A DNA stretch of 7,470 nucleotides. It comes from Spirochaetales bacterium (GTDB taxonomy: Bacteria > Spirochaetota > Spirochaetia > SZUA-6 > DRHE01). Location: contig JAFGFV010000139.1 of NCBI GenBank assembly GCA_016930895.1, forward strand, positions 1 through 7,470, written 5' to 3'. Every line of letters begins with the position of its first letter. The stretch's first letter is position 1. A model generated the notes under the pieces. It saw nothing but the letters and a program-made list of their open reading frames with translations. It searched no databases and was not told the DNA's origin. Both the position numbers and the translations under genes were made by a program. Of this stretch, positions 6,678 through 7,470 are shown in pieces.

Positions 6678-6804
6678 ACCGCCGGGGAGGCGCCTGCTGC
6701 GGAGGCATCAGCCGCGGGGGTGCCTGGCGCAAGGGCGCTTGCTGGTGGGGGCGCCTGGCGCTGGCGACATGCAGGGCAAGCCGTAAGGACGGATCGCGCG
6801 GCGG
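6678..6804. other. Convergent intergenic region without clear terminator
   Basis: This 127-bp GC-rich gap lies between the stop codons of the lipoprotein gene and the SPOR gene. It contains repeated GGCGCC and GCCTGGCGC elements and a small stem GCAAG (6729-6733) with CTTGC (6738-6742) around a GGCG loop, but no T-run follows on either strand. I see no convincing intrinsic terminator and no open frame of its own. Confidence 0.5.
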
Positions 6805-7470
6805 CTAATCCAGGAACAGCAGGAATCCTTCGAACCCGGCGACTTTGAGGCGCAGCATCAGCTGCTGGGCCTCTTCGGGTGCCATCGCAGGGCCGATCAC
6901 CACCCGGTAGAACTTCTTGCCGTCGAGCTGCTTCTCGGAGATCTCGGCGCCGAAACCGGCCGCCTTCAGGTCCCGGACCATGTACTGGGCATTCTCAGGG
7001 TCCCGGAACGAACCCGTCTGCACGAGGGCCTTGGGCGCGGGGGCCGCGGCGGGCTGGGGTGTGGCGGCAGGGGCTGGCGCGCTTGGGGCTGCCGCGCTCG
7101 GAGCCGCCGCGCTCGCTTGTGCCGGCGCGCTCGGCGCTGGCGCGCTTGGGGCTGCCGCGGTCGGAGCCGCCGCGCTCGCTCGTGCCGGCGCTACTGGGGG
7201 CCCTTGCGGCCGCGCTTCCGGCGGCCCTCCCGGAGACTCCACCGAAGGCTCCTGCGGCAAGCTCAGGATCCCGGGGGGCAGGAGCCGCAACGGCGAGGAG
7301 GCGTACGTGATCGCCGAACTGGGGTCGTCCGGACTCGCGCCTTCCTTCGAGCCCGCCAGCAGGCCCGCCTCGGGAGAGGCGGGATACAGCCGCCGCAGCT
7401 CCGCGGCCAAGCGCTCCGCTTCGACGACCCGCCCTTGCGCGGACAGGAAGCGCTGGTATTCCAGGTAGAC
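6805..7470 (-). CDS. SPOR-domain protein, 5' end outside window
   Basis: The frame is open from the right edge (base 7470) to the TAG at 6807-6805, giving 221 residues of the C-terminal part. The first visible residues, VYLEYQRFLSAQGRVVEAER followed by LAAELRRLYP, look like a TPR-type helical repeat. A Pro-rich section follows, then a long Ala/Pro/Ser linker, then a SPOR domain of about 75 residues: ALVQTGSFRDPENAQYMVRDL, FGAEI, FYRVVIGPAMAPEEAQQL and a final FEGFLLFLD. SPOR domains bind denuded glycan strands of peptidoglycan, often at the division septum; if exported, this protein would act in the periplasm. The signal or membrane anchor must lie upstream of the window. A TTG at 7410 could be read as a start, but the frame clearly continues with sensible protein sequence upstream. 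It is convergent with the lipoprotein gene. Confidence 0.9.
   Translation of the reverse strand, partial: VYLEYQRFLSAQGRVVEAERLAAELRRLYPASPEAGLLAGSKEGASPDDPSSAITYASSPLRLLPPGILSLPQEPSVESPGGPPEARPQGPPVAPARASAAAPTAAAPSAPAPSAPAQASAAAPSAAAPSAPAPAATPQPAAAPAPKALVQTGSFRDPENAQYMVRDLKAAGFGAEISEKQLDGKKFYRVVIGPAMAPEEAQQLMLRLKVAGFEGFLLFLD
7073..7190 (-). repeat. 63-bp imperfect tandem repeat, about 1.9 copies, in the SPOR protein linker
   Basis: Copy one spans 7073-7135 and copy two 7136-7190, with only a few base differences (for example GCGCTC against GCGGTC); similarity ends where CTACTGG replaces CGCTCGG. The period is 21 codons and encodes the Ala/Pro/Ser-rich flexible linker between the TPR-like region and the SPOR domain. 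Smaller repeats of CGCGCT and GCCGC occur within each unit. Confidence 0.85.

Noticed and set aside
6721..6745. Possible terminator hairpin between the convergent genes
   Set aside because: The stem is only 5 bp and no T-run follows on either strand, so intrinsic termination is not supported.
6209..6808. 199-codon plus-strand frame overlapping the lipoprotein gene and the convergent gap
   Set aside because: It is Gly/Arg/Ala-rich without recognisable domains and lies in the shifted frame of the lipoprotein gene.

Overview
The window looks like chromosomal DNA of a GC-rich spirochaete, probably a free-living or host-associated member of Spirochaetales. The main reason is a clear, window-truncated cfpA gene (cytoplasmic filament protein A, a family I know only from spirochaetes). 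It is accompanied by a von Willebrand factor A protein and a large lipoprotein that resembles the Treponema pallidum Tp0750/Tp0751 (pallilysin) pair. Coding GC and GC3 are high, which produces many long spurious antisense frames. I cannot name the genus.

Layout. (1) Positions 1-1284, minus strand: N-terminal 428 residues of CfpA; the rest lies beyond the left edge. (2) Positions 1285-1463: a 179-bp divergent intergenic region with an A/T-rich core in an otherwise GC-rich window. It carries a plausible promoter for cfpA and must also hold the promoter for the rightward operon. (3) Positions 1464-5079 plus 5106-6677: four plus-strand genes, tightly packed (41-nt gap, 19-nt overlap, 26-nt gap), which I read as one operon. 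They encode a membrane-anchored vWA-domain protein; a protein with a glucose-1-phosphate adenylyltransferase (GlgC/GlgD)-like architecture that has lost the catalytic nucleotide-binding loop and probably starts at a CTG codon; a DHH/DHHA1 phosphodiesterase (NrnA/DhhP type); and a pallilysin-like lipoprotein with an acidic tail. (4) Positions 6678-6804: a short GC-rich gap between convergent genes. (5) Positions 6805-7470, minus strand: C-terminal part of a SPOR-domain protein with a long Ala/Pro linker encoded by a 63-bp imperfect repeat; its start is beyond the right edge.

How they may work together (inference). Two products are envelope proteins exposed outside the cytoplasm (vWA protein and lipoprotein). 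The SPOR protein contacts peptidoglycan if it is exported. CfpA forms the cytoplasmic filament ribbon. The DHH enzyme acts on short RNA or cyclic-dinucleotide products in the cytoplasm, and the GlgD-like pseudoenzyme may be a regulator or scaffold. The most unusual items are the degenerate pyrophosphorylase, its CTG start behind two mutually exclusive hairpins, and the pallilysin-like lipoprotein without the HEXXH motif.
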